Part shown: piece after piece, positions 1 through 12,830 of the stretch
Layout: the number at the start of each line of letters is the position of its first letter
How positions within the stretch are numbered: position 1 is the first letter of the stretch
Assembly: GCA_963662155.1 (NCBI GenBank)
Contig: OY759267.1
Span: forward strand, 37,275,778-37,339,777
Reading direction: 5' to 3'
Origin: Lamellibrachia columna
Lineage: Eukaryota; Annelida; Polychaeta; Sabellida; Siboglinidae
Length of the DNA: 64,000 nucleotides
Position numbers and translations under genes: made by a program
The notes under the pieces: generated by a model
The model's database searches: none
Seen by the model: the letters and a program-made list of their open reading frames with translations, nothing else
What the model was told of the DNA's origin: nothing

Positions 1-144
1 ATAGAATGTAAAAGTATAAAATAATTATTATTACACTGCAATGTATAACCCTTCTACCGCGAGGCCAATTTGGTGTACACATTATTACCATGCAAACGAC
101 AGCAACATAAATGCCACCGTACTTGGGTGATTCTTATGTAACGT

Positions 145-916
145 TTATAGCAAATGAAGGCTTTCCAGGTAGCTCTTAACAGCACAGTACAAATTAACAC
201 CATTGTTGCCGTCATCGACTAGAGGGTCAGGACAAATCCTGTTAAGCTCCATAAGTTGTGCAGTGTTTAGATGTATGAGCGACTCTGGCACCGTTACATT
301 ATTGTTTGTTGCATCAACCTGTGGCACACGATCTTGTTGGTTGATGCCCAGATCTAATGGGTCAAGCACTTCCTCCAACAATGCTGGGTTGGTGATGACA
401 CCTTCAGTCCAAAGTGCCAGTGGAGATCTATGTCCCATTGAGCTCAGTCCATGGAAGTTCCACTGGCGCTGGAACTCATCCAGTGATTGCTGCACTTTTG
501 CCGTGAAGATGACGTGCAAGGCGTACAAGTCAACTTCATTGATAGGACTCAGTATCCCACTGTCTTCCATCTCTCTAAACAGTATTTTAAACTTGTGAAC
601 CACAACCCTGTTGCTTTCCCCCCACAACCGTTCAATTCTCTGGTTGTGGACACTTCTACCTACAATAAAGCTGCCCCTGTGTGGTCCCCGAGAAGTAATC
701 ATGAAATTTGCGACATCAACATTCTCCATGCCCATGTCCCCACGCACTCGAGATGGTAGGTGGAAGATACCAACACCTTGCGTGAAGAATTCCAGCACAG
801 TGTTGGCTCTGTTATTGGTAGCAACTTTTACGTAGATGACGGCCCTTGATGCACCATCAATGCACCCATGAATAACAAAGCGCCACGCAATCAGTTTGTG
901 GTTGGAGTCAATGTGC
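145..916 (-). CDS. Integrase-core (rve-like) protein, terminal exon
   Basis: A 256-residue open frame runs to a TAA stop at 145-147. Its upstream edge is a good splice acceptor (AG at 917-918), so this looks like the last exon of a multi-exon gene. The reading begins HIDSNHKLIAW, then RVRGDMGMEN, then GRSVHNQRIERLW, and later the tail motif QRQWNFHGLSSMGHRSPLALW. These match the eukaryotic integrase-core family found in many copies in fish and invertebrate genomes. The three acidic residues expected for a DDE-type catalytic site (HID, RGD and RIE) are all present. The frame has no stop or frameshift, so the copy may be young or domesticated. Upstream exons, including the N-terminal part, were not found before about 1400. 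The family identity rests on recalled motif patterns; whether it is an active transposon or a host gene is unknown. Confidence 0.72.
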
Positions 917-1383
917 CTGCAAGTTAATATATTTTGTTCACATACTAAAACTTTATAATTCTAAAATGTGGTATTACATATTGGCCAAGTGTGATTGGCT
1001 ACCCACGTTTGCTGTTATTTTTGTGTGGTATACTAGGCTACATTACAATGATTTTCATATTGTATTTGCACAATGTAGTCATCCAAAATTATTCTGGCTT
1101 ATAAAGCAAGGAGTGCAATCCAATGAATTTGCAATTTCGGCATACGATGCATGTCGCTAATTTAAAAGCAAGCTAATTGTCAATCCTAGTCATTAAGTTA
1201 TAAATAGCCTTTCTTTTGAAATGGTTAGAAACTATTCGAGCTACATCCCTATGGTTTGACATGTGTGGTTATATTGATTTGTGGCTTAATGGGTAAAATT
1301 GTGGCTGAATAAAAAAATGAGTGAAACATGCATTGGTTGATTGTTCCACCAAAACACTCACTAGGTGGCGCCATTATAATTTG
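917..1383. other. AT-rich stretch, probable intron
   Basis: AT-rich sequence directly upstream of the integrase exon on its strand; most simply an intron. No further exon of that family is recognisable. A CTCF-like motif sits near its far end. Confidence 0.4.
1358..1372 (+). promoter_or_regulatory. CTCF-like core motif
   Basis: TCACTAGGTGGCGCC matches the animal CTCF core (CCASYAGRKGGCRS) at all but the first position. Binding is inferred from the motif alone. Three related CTAGRTGGC motifs lie at 5334, 5519 and 8015, and a perfect one at 47201. Confidence 0.35.
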
Positions 1384-1611
1384 TTACGGTCGCCTACAGC
1401 GGACATATTGCGCAGTCCCTCTTGACCCTTGATTGCCAATGTCTCGTCGGACAACGGCACGGTAGAACAGTCCCGTCTCGTCGCAGATGAATATGTCATT
1501 GAGCTTGTAACCATCGATGATCGATGGAATTCGCTGCTTCCAATTAGCTCTGGTCACGGGGGAAACGTCGATAGTTTCCCCGCAGATAACGTGGAAGACG
1601 ATGTTATGTCG
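1384..1611 (-). pseudogene. Tigger/pogo-like DDE transposase fragment
   Basis: On the minus strand, from an in-frame TAG at 1612-1614 to a TAA at 1384-1386, the translation contains IVFHVICGE, then NWKQRIPSIIDGY, then DIFICDETGLFYRAV. This is the region around the second catalytic Asp (the DETG(L/M)F motif) of the CENP-B/Tigger/Jerky transposase superfamily. The helix-turn-helix DNA-binding half and the third catalytic residue are not found nearby, and the frame is closed by stops on both sides. It is therefore a broken remnant of a cut-and-paste transposon, not a functional gene. The flanking sequence at 1655-2090 is a diverged tandem duplication. Confidence 0.75.
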
Positions 1612-1651
1612 CTAGCGGGATGATTCCAGCCTCCCGTTCGACGCTTTAGAA

Positions 1652-2095
1652 TTAGATCAATGAAATCAATCATTGCCTCAGGAAAAGTCGAGCTGCAATT
1701 GCTTTGATGACCAAAAGAAGCCGCGGTGTGAATATTGCGACTGCTCGCCGTGACCCCGGCGTTGGGCGGACAGTGAATGGTTGGCCGATATGCTGCTGCT
1801 TTTTTTTAGCGCAGTCAGTTCAATACTACGGTGACAGTTGGATGTGAGTCATAAATTAAGTTGATGAAATCAATCACTGCTCCAGGAAAAGGCGAGCTGG
1901 AATTGTTTTGATGGCCAAAAGAAGCCAAGTCGTGAATATCGAGACTGCTCGCGGTAACCCTGATCAACTCAAGGGATTATTAATGCACTTTGAACTGCCC
2001 GCAAGCGGTGGGCTGTTTATGAATTATTGGCCCATATGCTGGCAGATAGGCTGCTGCTTTTACCAACTCAACTTTTAGTAGCAAAGTCAGCGCGT
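1652..2095. repeat. Diverged tandem duplication, ~200-bp unit
   Basis: The blocks starting near 1652 and near 1858 share a long stretch including ATGAAATCAATCA, AGGAAAAG, CGAGCTG, AATTG, TTTTGATG and CCAAAAGAAGCC, and each later has a CATATGCTG/GATATGCTG followed by GCTGCTGCTTTT. Identity is roughly 80% by eye. It may be non-coding sequence of the adjacent Tigger-like element. Confidence 0.65.
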
Positions 2096-2447
2096 TCGTC
2101 TTCGTAAATATGATAATTCTGGAAACTCCGGCCGCCGAAAATGTCTCCGATGTTATTCAGAATCTTATTAGAATACAATAAACACATATTTCATGGTTAT
2201 AATAATTCTTATATGTATACTATTAAAGTTACTTGACAATGATCAGGCACACGTATAACATTATTACCTGTTTGTTATAAAAAGGGCAACATCGAGTTAT
2301 GTCAGTCGCACAACGTATAACGGTTGGTTTTCTACAACATTCGTTGTAGCCTGAAGAAAACTGTACTCACAATTAGTTAGTTGAACCAAATATGTCCGTT
2401 ATTGACAGGCGTCCGTTTTGGGCAGGTGTCCGCTAAGGCAGGTTTTA

Positions 2448-3351
<904 letters not shown>

Positions 3352-5330
3352 TCGATGCATTTTTCAACAACAAAAACATCGTTTATTTCCGAACACATTT
3401 CACAAAAGACGTGCTTGTGCATATGCTTTTCCTGTCTGCCTTTAAAAACTTACTATACACAAATAGCAAAACGTTTTTATGGAGTGTGCTTTAAATCACC
3501 AAGTAGACCAAACGTTACGTGACGGATTCGTTCAGTAGTTTCATTAGCGCAATATCATTTAAGCTCACATTCACATAGTCGACTGTTTATAATAAATTGA
3601 CGAGTGTCACGGAAAAGTGTTTGGCAGCCAGAAAACGGGAGACAGCTGGACCCATAATTATGTGCATTTTTCTTTCGGGCCATTACCCCCAGAGAAGTTT
3701 GATTAAAAACGGCTAGTCGTGAATGGGGCAGGTCGAACTTGTGCAGCGGTTATATTTGTTTCGTTTTGTGGCATGACTTGAATGTGGGTCCCAGACACAA
3801 CGGTGGCGCCACACGTTAAATAGGTTGCAATTGACCGCGTTACTTGTGTTGTTAGCATAAGTATTGGTTGTGTTAGGAAACGACAAACATTTCAATGTAT
3901 ATCATCTGAAAGTGCGCTAACCAATCTTATTTCAATTACATTACTTTTGTATCACGCACCGTGCTTTGCATGCTAAGTAGTAAGTGTATGAATTGTCGCG
4001 GTTTATTCATACGCAGAACCAAATGTAGCCATGTCCAATTTAAATATACAAATAGCAGGTGTCCGTTTGGTTCCACAAAGCCGAAATACAAATGTGAACA
4101 TGTAACCAGATAACATGCATTATATATAAGTTGTAACAATGTCGAAACAATTTAAAAATATTGTCGGAATGCATATCATATCGAGGAGCGCACATGGAGA
4201 CGTAAATATAAGGGCAAAGTAAAGGCACATTCCCACACACAGTTATGTAGAAGCAAAGAACTTATTTGTAGTAGCTCTAAAAAAAGTCCGGTTTTCAACA
4301 CTCTCACATCACGTCAGCCCTCGTCGACTAAACCTAAACGTCTGCCTCCACACACGGGCGTACGGGGGGGGGGGCAAATGGGCACTTTACCCCCTATATT
4401 TTTTTAGAGTAGACTGTTTACTGGTTGTGTTAAATTACGCAATATGTAGTATATTCATTAATCAACTACATACAGTTATATCATTACTGTCCATTAAATG
4501 TAGAGATTGTGGTAAATGTATAGAGTTCTGGTCGAAATTAGACGAGGAATGTTATGACCAAACAAATTGGCCCCTCCCCCACAAAAATCACAATCATGCG
4601 GACGCCCCTGTTTCCAGCGCAGTGTCATTTTCACGCTTTCCTGTGGGTCTCTCGAGTGAATTCTCCCCTTTAAAATACCTTCTCCGTTAGTGTGTGTGTG
4701 TGTACCCACTTTCTTGAAATACAGTAAGGGTAATAGTCGATCTCATTACCTTTTCTACCACAAACCTCTAAAATGCGTTGATCTAAACACAGAGAGAACA
4801 TGTCAATCAGTCGTCGAACATATGGTGTGCCAAATTGATAAACTATACTAATTTCTTAGACTTAGGGAAATTAGAAAGGCCATTTGCAAAAGGTAATTTA
4901 TTATCAAGTTCTACTGAATATGACATACTAAAACTATTATACAGTTGCGCTATATTGCACCAAATTTGTATCTTCCTTCATTCCAGGGTTGACATCTTCT
5001 AATAATATTGATATATTAAAAACAATGCCGCATACAGACAAAGCATGCTTGATATATGAAGCCATGACATCGCACCAAAAGTGATGAAACCGTGCACCAT
5101 CTTATTGCACATTTCTCAGGATAGTTATTTTCACGATCGATCAAATATTTCAACCGAGATGAGGGGAACTACAAACTGTCACATGTCTACGATGACGTCA
5201 TCCTACCAAGACATGTTCGTAATTAGTCCTGATGAAACTATCTTGACCGGGTGACAAAAGCTCTACAGGTAAACATAAACCTTTTGGATATATGAATTGT
5301 CTGATCATGTATCGTCTTCTCTATAGACAT
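3352..5330. other. No recognisable feature
   Basis: AT-rich single-copy-looking sequence. Short open frames of 60-90 residues show no known domain or consistent codon signal. A G-run of nine at about 4366 is the only local oddity. Confidence 0.6.
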
Positions 5331-5333
5331 GTG

Positions 5334-5605
5334 TCCGCTAGATGGCGGTACCAATCACTCAACTTCATGCTGTATAAGTACATGCAGATAAACATACTAT
5401 ACAGTATATATGTAGTTAGTAAAAACAAATATTCAGTCACCTATATACGAAGGCACTCGATCATATCTACTCACTATTTCATAGAACTGATTATTTAACC
5501 CTCAGTATGTTTGTGGTATACGCTAGGTGGCAGCAGTGTTCTCGGGTGCAGCGCTACAGGCTTCACACCCGCATTTTGAGTGTTACCGTCAGGTGGTATC
5601 AGTGA
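5334..5605 (+). promoter_or_regulatory. Cluster of three CTAGRTGGC-type motifs
   Basis: TCCGCTAGATGGCGGTACC (5334-5352), TACGCTAGGTGGCAGC (5519-5534) and ACCGTCAGGTGGTATC (about 5586-5601) lie within 270 bp in one orientation. They resemble the CTCF core but differ from it at the first two or three positions. The same motif recurs at 8015, where similarity extends into CACCAATC, so a short dispersed repeat is an alternative. Confidence 0.3.
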
Positions 5606-6709
5606 TCTGATTGATTCGTGTTGGCGCTATACAGGTCATGCCTTAGTTAGACTTACTTGTGTGTTACATTGTGTTACGAATGTAGGGCATAGTAATTTTA
5701 GATATGTGGAAAAAAAATTATGTTATCTGACATAACTGCATTTCAGCAGGCACGTTGCCAAGTTTGCTAGTAGAACCTATTGACAGTGGCTTGCTAGATG
5801 ATTTTAATAGGCGGAAGGATTTTTGTAAATTTTTTTTGGAAACAAGGCACGTAGGCGCAGTAATTCATGCAGTTTTACAAAACTCGATCAGCATGTCCGT
5901 GGGATAATGACAGCGGCTGGTAAAAAGTTTTATCATTTTTGATGGTCACGTTTTCCTATAAGCACGTTAAGTAAAAGTTAACATGGCGACTAATGGGAAA
6001 TGTAACTGTAGGCTGAACCCTATATTTCAGCTTAGATGGGCTAGTTTTTTTGTTCAGTCCGTTCAGTGGTGTATTTAGGTGGGCTTTTGGCCTTAGCCCT
6101 TTGGCTTTGGAAGCCTTTTGTGGCCGTTTGCGGGTTGTCGTTTTACGGGTCAGTTGACTGACAGTCAGTAGACAAACGTCCACTCGTCGTCAGTGGCACC
6201 GACACCAGGAAGTCGGTAGCGTTATTATACGGAACAAACACAATGTGAAATATTAATTTCGACTTAGTTAATTGTGTGAATTGTTTCAATATAAACCCAG
6301 TTAAGTTTACAATGGCTTCGAATGGAATGCACACGCTTATATAATGTTACTTATAACCGATGAGTTAGAATGAGAGTCTGGAGCCCTGTTGATCGAGGTC
6401 AGTTTCGACCTAAACGAGCGACCACGTCGGCTTTGTCTTGTCGTACGACTAGAAACAAATGTTTGCTACCGTGGTTGTGCGACTGTGCCAGCCCACTTAC
6501 CACGACTCAATGCAACTGGTCAGCGTACCTTACGTAACAAGATCCTAGCGTAAGTTTCTGGAAATGCATGCGCGCTCGTCCCTAGTGTTGTGGCTTGGCG
6601 TGAACCCGACACGCACCAAACGGATTTTTCCACCAGTTTCCGTGATTGAGTTGTTGACTTCAGGACCAGAGTAGATTGCCCGACTCAGCACGACATCGCT
6701 TCATGGATC
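5606..6709. other. No recognisable feature
   Basis: No coding, RNA or transposon signature seen on either strand. Confidence 0.5.
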
Positions 6710-6890
6710 GGCGCACAGTAGGCGCACAGAAGGCGCACAGTAGGCGCTCAGTAGGCGCACAGTAGGCGCACAGTAGGCGCACAGTAGGCGCACAGTAGAC
6801 GTACAGTAGGCGCATAGTAGGCGCACAGTAGGCGCTCAGTAGGCGCACAGTATGCGCACAGTAGGCGCACAGTAGGCGCATAGTAGGCGC
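6710..6890. repeat. 11-bp minisatellite, GGCGCACAGTA, ~16 copies
   Basis: Near-perfect tandem array with single-base variants (CTC for CAC, TAGACG and CATAG). It reads as an open frame only because 11-bp units without stops repeat; it is not a gene. Confidence 0.95.
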
Positions 6891-6970
6891 CTACGCAACT
6901 TTAATTGGTGGATTCAATTTCTGAATCTTGCCAGCAAATGTTGCGTCGGTCAAATCAACGCGCGATTCAA

Positions 6971-7165
6971 CTACTGATGATTTGCAGACCAGCGTACGTT
7001 GGATGACTGGTCCGTTTTAATTCGAATAAACACACAACTATTGTTGATTTGCAGACCAGCGTACGTTGGATGACTGGTCCGTTTTAAGTCGAATAAACAC
7101 ACAACTATTGTTGATTTGCAGACCAGCGTACGTTGGATGACTGGTCCGTCGAATAAACACACGAC
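6971..7165. repeat. 67-bp tandem repeat, 3 copies
   Basis: Units start at 6971, 7038 and 7105, each containing GCAGACCAGCGTACGTTGGA and CGAATAAACACAC. The last unit is slightly shortened. Copies are almost identical. Confidence 0.95.
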
Positions 7166-8456
7166 TCGCGTCAAAAGTTCTTCAGTGTATGGGAAGGGAG
7201 ATTAAGGTGAACCCTTCGGCCTTAGTGGGCCCCGTCATTACAACTATCCTGATATGCACTGCAGTCAACCCAACGGTAGTAGTGTTTAAAGACTCGCAGG
7301 GGCACTAAGCAACGTCGCACGTGCCAGCTAGGCGCGAATCCAAAACCGTGATCCACAAATATGTGTTTTGGGAATTTTTCTTCAATCATTTGACGTATCT
7401 TACAAACTCCATGTTTTCATAAATGGCCCGGGTATTTAACCATGAATGATGTATGTATATAAGGAATTTGTATATTTAATCAAATGTGCATGTCCATTTG
7501 ACGTGGATGTAGGAGTTGAAGCCAAAACGGCACGCGGCCAACCCTCCTTGCAACAGGCCAATATGTATAATTAGACCTACTGCTTAACCAGCAAATTAGT
7601 GTCAATTAATTAATTAAAAATTATAGCACATTAGTCCTATCAACGCCATAAATATTATATTATACATGGTTTTATATTGTGCGTAGCTATATTTAAACAG
7701 TAGGAAGGATGAAGGATGTGTGCTACGTGGGGTGTGGCCGGTGGGCACATCGGGAGTGTGCGGGGTGAGTCTGTGAGGGAGCCCCATTAAAAAATGTGTT
7801 TCTTTTTAAAACACATTTGACTTATATTGTTTATTAAAATAGACTATCATGCGTATGCGTACATGTAGTCAATGTACTGAACTGGGTAATATAACATAAA
7901 TAATTGTTTTTATACGAAAATGTCAAATGTTGGTCAATCCATGCCTAAGTGAGCCACTTTAGCCTCCCTTCCCCTACACAACGCGCTTTTCAGCAGTTTC
8001 AACTTGTGTTGTATACGCTAGATGGCAGCACCAATCGGGAAGTTCCCAACAGAAAGAAAACGAAATTACAAGGATGATCGCCGCGTGTTTCTACGAATGT
8101 TACGTTTCTGGGAGAATAGTGTCGACTATTACGTAACGAATTAAGTTGAATCCTGTTACATATGTGTGTTACTTGTTATTTTAAAAAATCACCGAAGAAG
8201 CCGACAGACCAGCTTATGTCATCAATTCGTCAGAGTTATGACGGAAAATGGACCTAAAGAAAATCCGGGGTAATTGTTTTCATAGCCTTTCTGATATTTG
8301 CATTTTTAAATGCAACAATAAAAATTGTAAGAACATAGTTGTACCATGGGAAATGTAATTTGAATAAATAGTTCAGAACAGAACATCCACGTGGACACCA
8401 TTATTACATTGAATAAACACTGGTGTTGACAATAACAAAAACTGTCTAAATACATT
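7166..8456. other. No gene recognised; one CTAGATGGC motif
   Basis: Apart from a CTCF-like ACGCTAGATGGCAGCACC at 8015-8032, no coding, RNA or repeat signature was seen. Confidence 0.5.
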
Positions 8457-8513
8457 GGATGTCCCTCTATCCAATGGATATCCCTCTATCCAATTGATGT
8501 CCCTCCATCCAAT
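8457..8513. repeat. 19-bp tandem repeat, 3 copies
   Basis: Three units of GGATGTCCCTCTATCCAAT with a few substitutions. Confidence 0.85.
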
Positions 8514-8597
8514 GTCTAAATCCCGACCATCGGGTTGTAGGACACTGCCTAAACCCGGGTTGATCCGGCCTCCCATCGGGACGAACGCTGATGTAGG

Positions 8598-8598
<1 letters not shown>

Positions 8599-8671
<73 letters not shown>

Positions 8672-8735
8672 GTCTTGACTTAAACGCATAGATTATTATG
8701 ACCCCATCGCTGTCCTTCGGGAAGTTGGGAAGTTG

Positions 8736-8772
<37 letters not shown>

Positions 8773-8839
8773 GTCTTGACTTAAACGCATAGATTATTAT
8801 GACCCCATCGCTGTCCTTCGGGAAGTTGGGAAGTTGCAC
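8599..8839. repeat. (TA)n arrays separating two copies of a 72-bp unit
   Basis: A ~68-bp TA tract, then a unit at 8667-8738, a ~29-bp TA tract, then the unit again at 8768-8839. Each unit begins CATATGTCTTGACTTAAACG and ends GGGAAGTTGCAC; the copies look identical. The architecture matches that at 2450-3351. Confidence 0.93.
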
Positions 8840-10200
8840 TCCTCCATCCTGTTCCATTCACTGCCGCTCTGCTGTCAACAGCGGTATCCCAGTATCATTT
8901 CTAGGTATGTAAGTACTAAGTATGATCACAATGATTTTGCCATTAATTTAAACAAACGTACAGCGAATTGAGACTGCCTACTTTCTTGCATGCTTGTTTG
9001 AATAATATTATATTTACCAGTACGCCTTGGTTTAAGACATGTGTTTAACCAGGTGGGATTGACAACGCTAGGAAGTTACCAAACATTAGAATGACCCTTT
9101 TCAAATAAAATAGGCCTATGTTCACGTAAATGAATTATCGTGTCACGTGGGTTCGATTATCTAACCGCGTAAAATATGTCATTTTGGCGAATGATTCTCG
9201 GCTTTATAATGCTCTGTCTCTACATGTATGTCTCTCTTCTTCTGTCCATCCTTCCCTTTCTCTCAGGCTTCTTTTTTCATTTATAATATCTTATGCGCTT
9301 CCGTTTCCTAGTATGTTCTCATCCTGCTGCCTTTTTAGTTCTCCTGTCCACCCACGTACTCCTCCTATAGGCACCAGGGGCCGAACTAGGATGTGACCAA
9401 ACGGTGCGCAACCCCCATGCTGGCCGGTTCCGGTGGTGGTAGATTACCCGGATATTTTGTTCTGTTCTTGAAATGTTTCATTCTGAATCAAAACTGGACG
9501 ACGCCTGGTCAAGTTCCCCTGCTCAGGTCCCTACAATCCTCAACCCGCCATCTCCGCCAGCGTCTCCCTTTCCCGGCAGACCTACACGGATGATAGAGCG
9601 AGCACCCGCCTCAAGGTGCCGTAGACTTCCCTAGATCGCGCGAACAATGACGCCCGCCTCTGGACAGCTGGCCGGATGAAGCTATCCCTCCAACTCTGCA
9701 GCGCTCGTATCGTCTCGAGCCTGCCAGCGTTGAGCGGGCCGGACAGGCGCGTGGCGTTCAGCAGGTCTCACCCGACGTCTAAATATTTAGCGGCCGCCTG
9801 AATGATGCGCCGATCTATCTGGCGATGAGGATCCGGCCCAGGACTGTCGATCCAGTCGGGAACCTAAACAAGTCAGGCAAGTTGGCACCAGGCACAAGCA
9901 AGCGAAACCTGCTACCGTCTCCTATTTTCATGCCAGTTGATGAAGCTAACTTCCTGGCACGTCACAATCGGCTCGGAGCAGTCTTCTCGTCAATTGCGCG
10001 AAGGTCATTAAAGTAACGTGTGAAAAAGCCGGTTCAGCGTTTGTTCGCCAGCTGTGCCACGTTACAGGCCGACCTGTTGTCGAAGTACCTTTAACGTACC
10101 GGTCTGTCGAAGTGTGTCTCATTTGACGGCACACCTATTCAACTATGTGTGTGCTATGTAAGATTAAGTGGATTTTATTTCATAAAAAACTAATTTCTTC
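8840..10200. other. No gene recognised; GC-richer island 9380-9860
   Basis: The 9380-9860 portion is visibly richer in G+C and CpG than its surroundings but shows no long open frame with domain similarity. It could be an old repeat or a control region. Confidence 0.4.
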
Positions 10201-10260
10201 CCGTAGAACCCCGATCTCCCGCGTCACAGGTGGGGATATTCACCAATATGCTAACGAGGA
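10201..10260 (-). pseudogene. tRNA-Asp-like pseudogene, 3'-truncated
   Basis: Minus strand from 10260: TCCTCGTTAGCATATTGGTG, then an anticodon arm CCTGTGACGC, then GAGATCGGGGTTC, after which similarity to tRNA-Asp is lost within the T arm. The anticodon position reads GTG instead of GTC, and the acceptor 3' strand is missing. It shares about 12 bases of 5' flank (CGCCGTCCAG) with the complete gene at 14403-14474, which suggests duplication of a tRNA locus rather than retroposition. Confidence 0.75.
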
Positions 10261-10490
10261 CTGGACGGCGGCGAACTTTCTAAGTTAAAACGGGAATGTT
10301 TCAATAAATAAATCCATACAACTATTCCCTAAAATGAATATCCATGTAAGACTTAATGTAAGTTGTCATTTTAATAAGCAGTATTTGCAGAAGGGCTAGC
10401 AGCAGCAGTAGACAGTGGCATGGGTAGCATAACGAATATTTTTGGTAGTCAACACTATTTAAACTAGAAGCGCAGGGGGGTTACTTTGAG

Positions 10491-11168
10491 ATGCCTCAAG
10501 CAGGACAAGAGGCCGCTAGTACAGATAAGCCAATAACAAAATGTCCGAAAAACATGTCTGAAGCAGGTTATAGATGCGTGTGTTTAAATGCTAGGAGTAT
10601 AATAAATAAGAAAAACGAATTAAACATTATGGTAGAAGATATTGACCCTCACATAATTGGTATAACCGAATCATGGGCCAACACAGACATTACAGATGCT
10701 GAATTAGGATTGACAGGATACGTAATGTTTAGGAGAGATCGAATAGGAAGAAGGGGAGGGGGAGTTATTTTATATGTTAAAGAATCTATTCAAGCTTATG
10801 AAATAAAATTAGAAAGCGAAGCAGATTACGATGAAGCTGTTTGGTGCAAAATAGTTTCAGGAAATTCAAAATTAACTATTGGATTAGTTTACCGAAGTCC
10901 AAACATAAACGAAACGGATATCACAAAAATACAAAATGCTATAAAGGAAGTTAGTAAAGGGGAATGTATCATAATGGGAGATTTTAACCATGGACACATA
11001 CAATGGAAATCTCTAAAGGATACAGGGGGTGATGACCAACAATTTTTATTTTTAATTCAGGAGAGCTTCCTTGCTCAGCACGTGGTAGAACCAACCAGGG
11101 GAGAAAATGTATTAGATATAGTTTTATCATCACAAAAAGAATTAGTCGACAATGTAAAAAATACATGA
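10491..11168 (+). pseudogene. LINE APE-type endonuclease domain
   Basis: A 225-residue open frame with, in order, LNARSIINKK, IGITESW, FRRDRIGRRGGGV, LVYRSPN, IMGDFNH and EPTRGENVLDIVLSS: the signature of apurinic/apyrimidinic-type endonucleases of non-LTR retrotransposons, which nick target DNA to prime reverse transcription. The expected final motif (SDHNQI) follows at 11179 but in another frame, after a one- or two-base frameshift near 11165. The catalytic residues visible (N of NARS, E of TESW, D and N of GDFN) are retained; the domain is only broken at its very end. Confidence 0.88.
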
Positions 11169-11172
11169 ACCA

Positions 11173-12830
11173 TTGGGTAACAGTGACCATAATCAAATAC
11201 ATTTTGACATCAACGTAAAATCAGAAGGTAAAAATAAAAAAACTTATAGGAGAAACTTCCACAAAGGTAACTATAAAGATATGAGAACATACTTAGCAAA
11301 GCTAGATTGGAATAACATGCTGATGAATAAGACCGCAATTGAATGTTCATATTCTAAAATATGAAATTGAGAGTATCATCGATAAATTTGTTTCCTTGAA
11401 AAAACAAGGAAAACGGTCTAGAAAGAAACACTTGTCAAAAGAAGCTATTAGAAAAATAGTGTTTAAGCAAACTATGTGGAGGGTTTATAGGCGTACCAGA
11501 AAGGATGAAGACTATGCAAATTACAAAGAGGCACTTAACCTAGCTACAACTGAAATTAGAAAATCTAAAAGAACCTTTGAAAAAAAATTGGCAGGTAATA
11601 TAAAAAATGAGAGCAAGAGTTTCTATGCTTATGTATGGAGTAAACAGAACGTTCGAGATAAGGTCGGACCATTGGAAAACAACAGGGGAAACATAATTTC
11701 AGAGGCGTTTCAAATGGCAGAGGTCCTGAATGAGTATTTCAGCTCAGTATTTACCACAGAAGATATCAGCTCACTTCCAGTTCCATTTATTAAATTTGAG
11801 GGAAATAAATCAGAACATTTAGGGCAGTTATTTGTAACTCCTGTAATGATAGCAAACAACATTAAGAAGATGAAAGATAATAAATCACATGGAGTTGATG
11901 GGATACCACCAAAACTGCTTAAGGAAATAGTTAAGCAAATTAATACACCACTTGCAAAATTGTTTTAACTTGTCACTAAAAGAAGGAATAGTTCCATCAG
12001 AATGGAAAGAAGCAAACATTACGCCACTATTTAAGAAGGGATCTAGAAGATGACATATCTAGCAAAGTACTCAAATTTGCAGATGACACAAAAGTATTCA
12101 GAAAGTTACAAATGATACAGATAAACAAAGTTTACAGGATGATCTAGATAAATTAGTTAAATGGTCAGAAAAATGGCAAATGTTATTCAATTTTGGGAAG
12201 TGCAAATGTATACACATAGGGCATGGAAACATGGACGAAGAATATAAAATGGGGGATGCTGTACTAGGTAGAACCACACAAGAAAAGGACTTATGAGTAA
12301 CATTTAGTGCTGACATGAAAGTTTCAGAGCAATGTGGGATTGCTGCTTCAAAAGGAAATCAAATTCTAGGGCTAATTAGGAGAACTATCATGTATAAGGA
12401 GAAACAGCTAATTGTACCTCTGTACAAAGCAATAGTTAGACCACATTTGGAATATCGTATTCAAGCATGGAGGCCGTATCGTAAAAAGGACATAGACAAG
12501 CTAGAAAGAATACAACGAAGAGCAACCAAAATGATTCCAGAATTGAGAGACCTTAGTTATGAAAGTCGCTTATTACAAAGTGGTTTGACAACACTAGAGA
12601 CCAGCAGACTAAGAGGAGACCAAATAGAAGTATTTAAAATAGTGAACGGTTATGAGGATGTTGATAGGAATATGTTCTTCAAACTTAAAGAAGGCAGTAG
12701 AACCAGAGGACACAAAGCAGCATTAGTTAAGGAGCAGTGTAGGTTGGACATGAGAAAGTACTCTTTCTCACAGAGGGTGATAAATGAATGAAACAAACTG
12801 CCAAATGATTGTGTTAATGCTAGTAGTGTG
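11173..12830 (+). pseudogene. LINE reverse transcriptase, internally deleted
   Basis: The reading passes through several frames: SDHNQIHFDI, then a linker rich in Lys, then KKMKDNKSHGVDGIPPKLLK (RT fingers), then a one-base insertion near 11961, then NLSLKEGIVPSEWKEANITP. At about 12040-12055 the sequence jumps to SSKVLKFADDTKVF. The catalytic FADD is at 12076-12087, so roughly 120 residues of the fingers and palm, including the region before the active site, are missing. Downstream are an in-frame TGA at 12294, then LYKAIVRPHLEY and IQRRATKMI, a TGA near 12789 where the 36.5-kb copy has TGG, and an 8-bp deletion near 12850. The deletion makes the enzyme dead. Confidence 0.85.

Noticed and set aside
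1652..2095. Tandem duplication as terminal repeats of the Tigger-like element
   Set aside because: The copies are direct, adjacent and on one side of the remnant, so they cannot be its termini.
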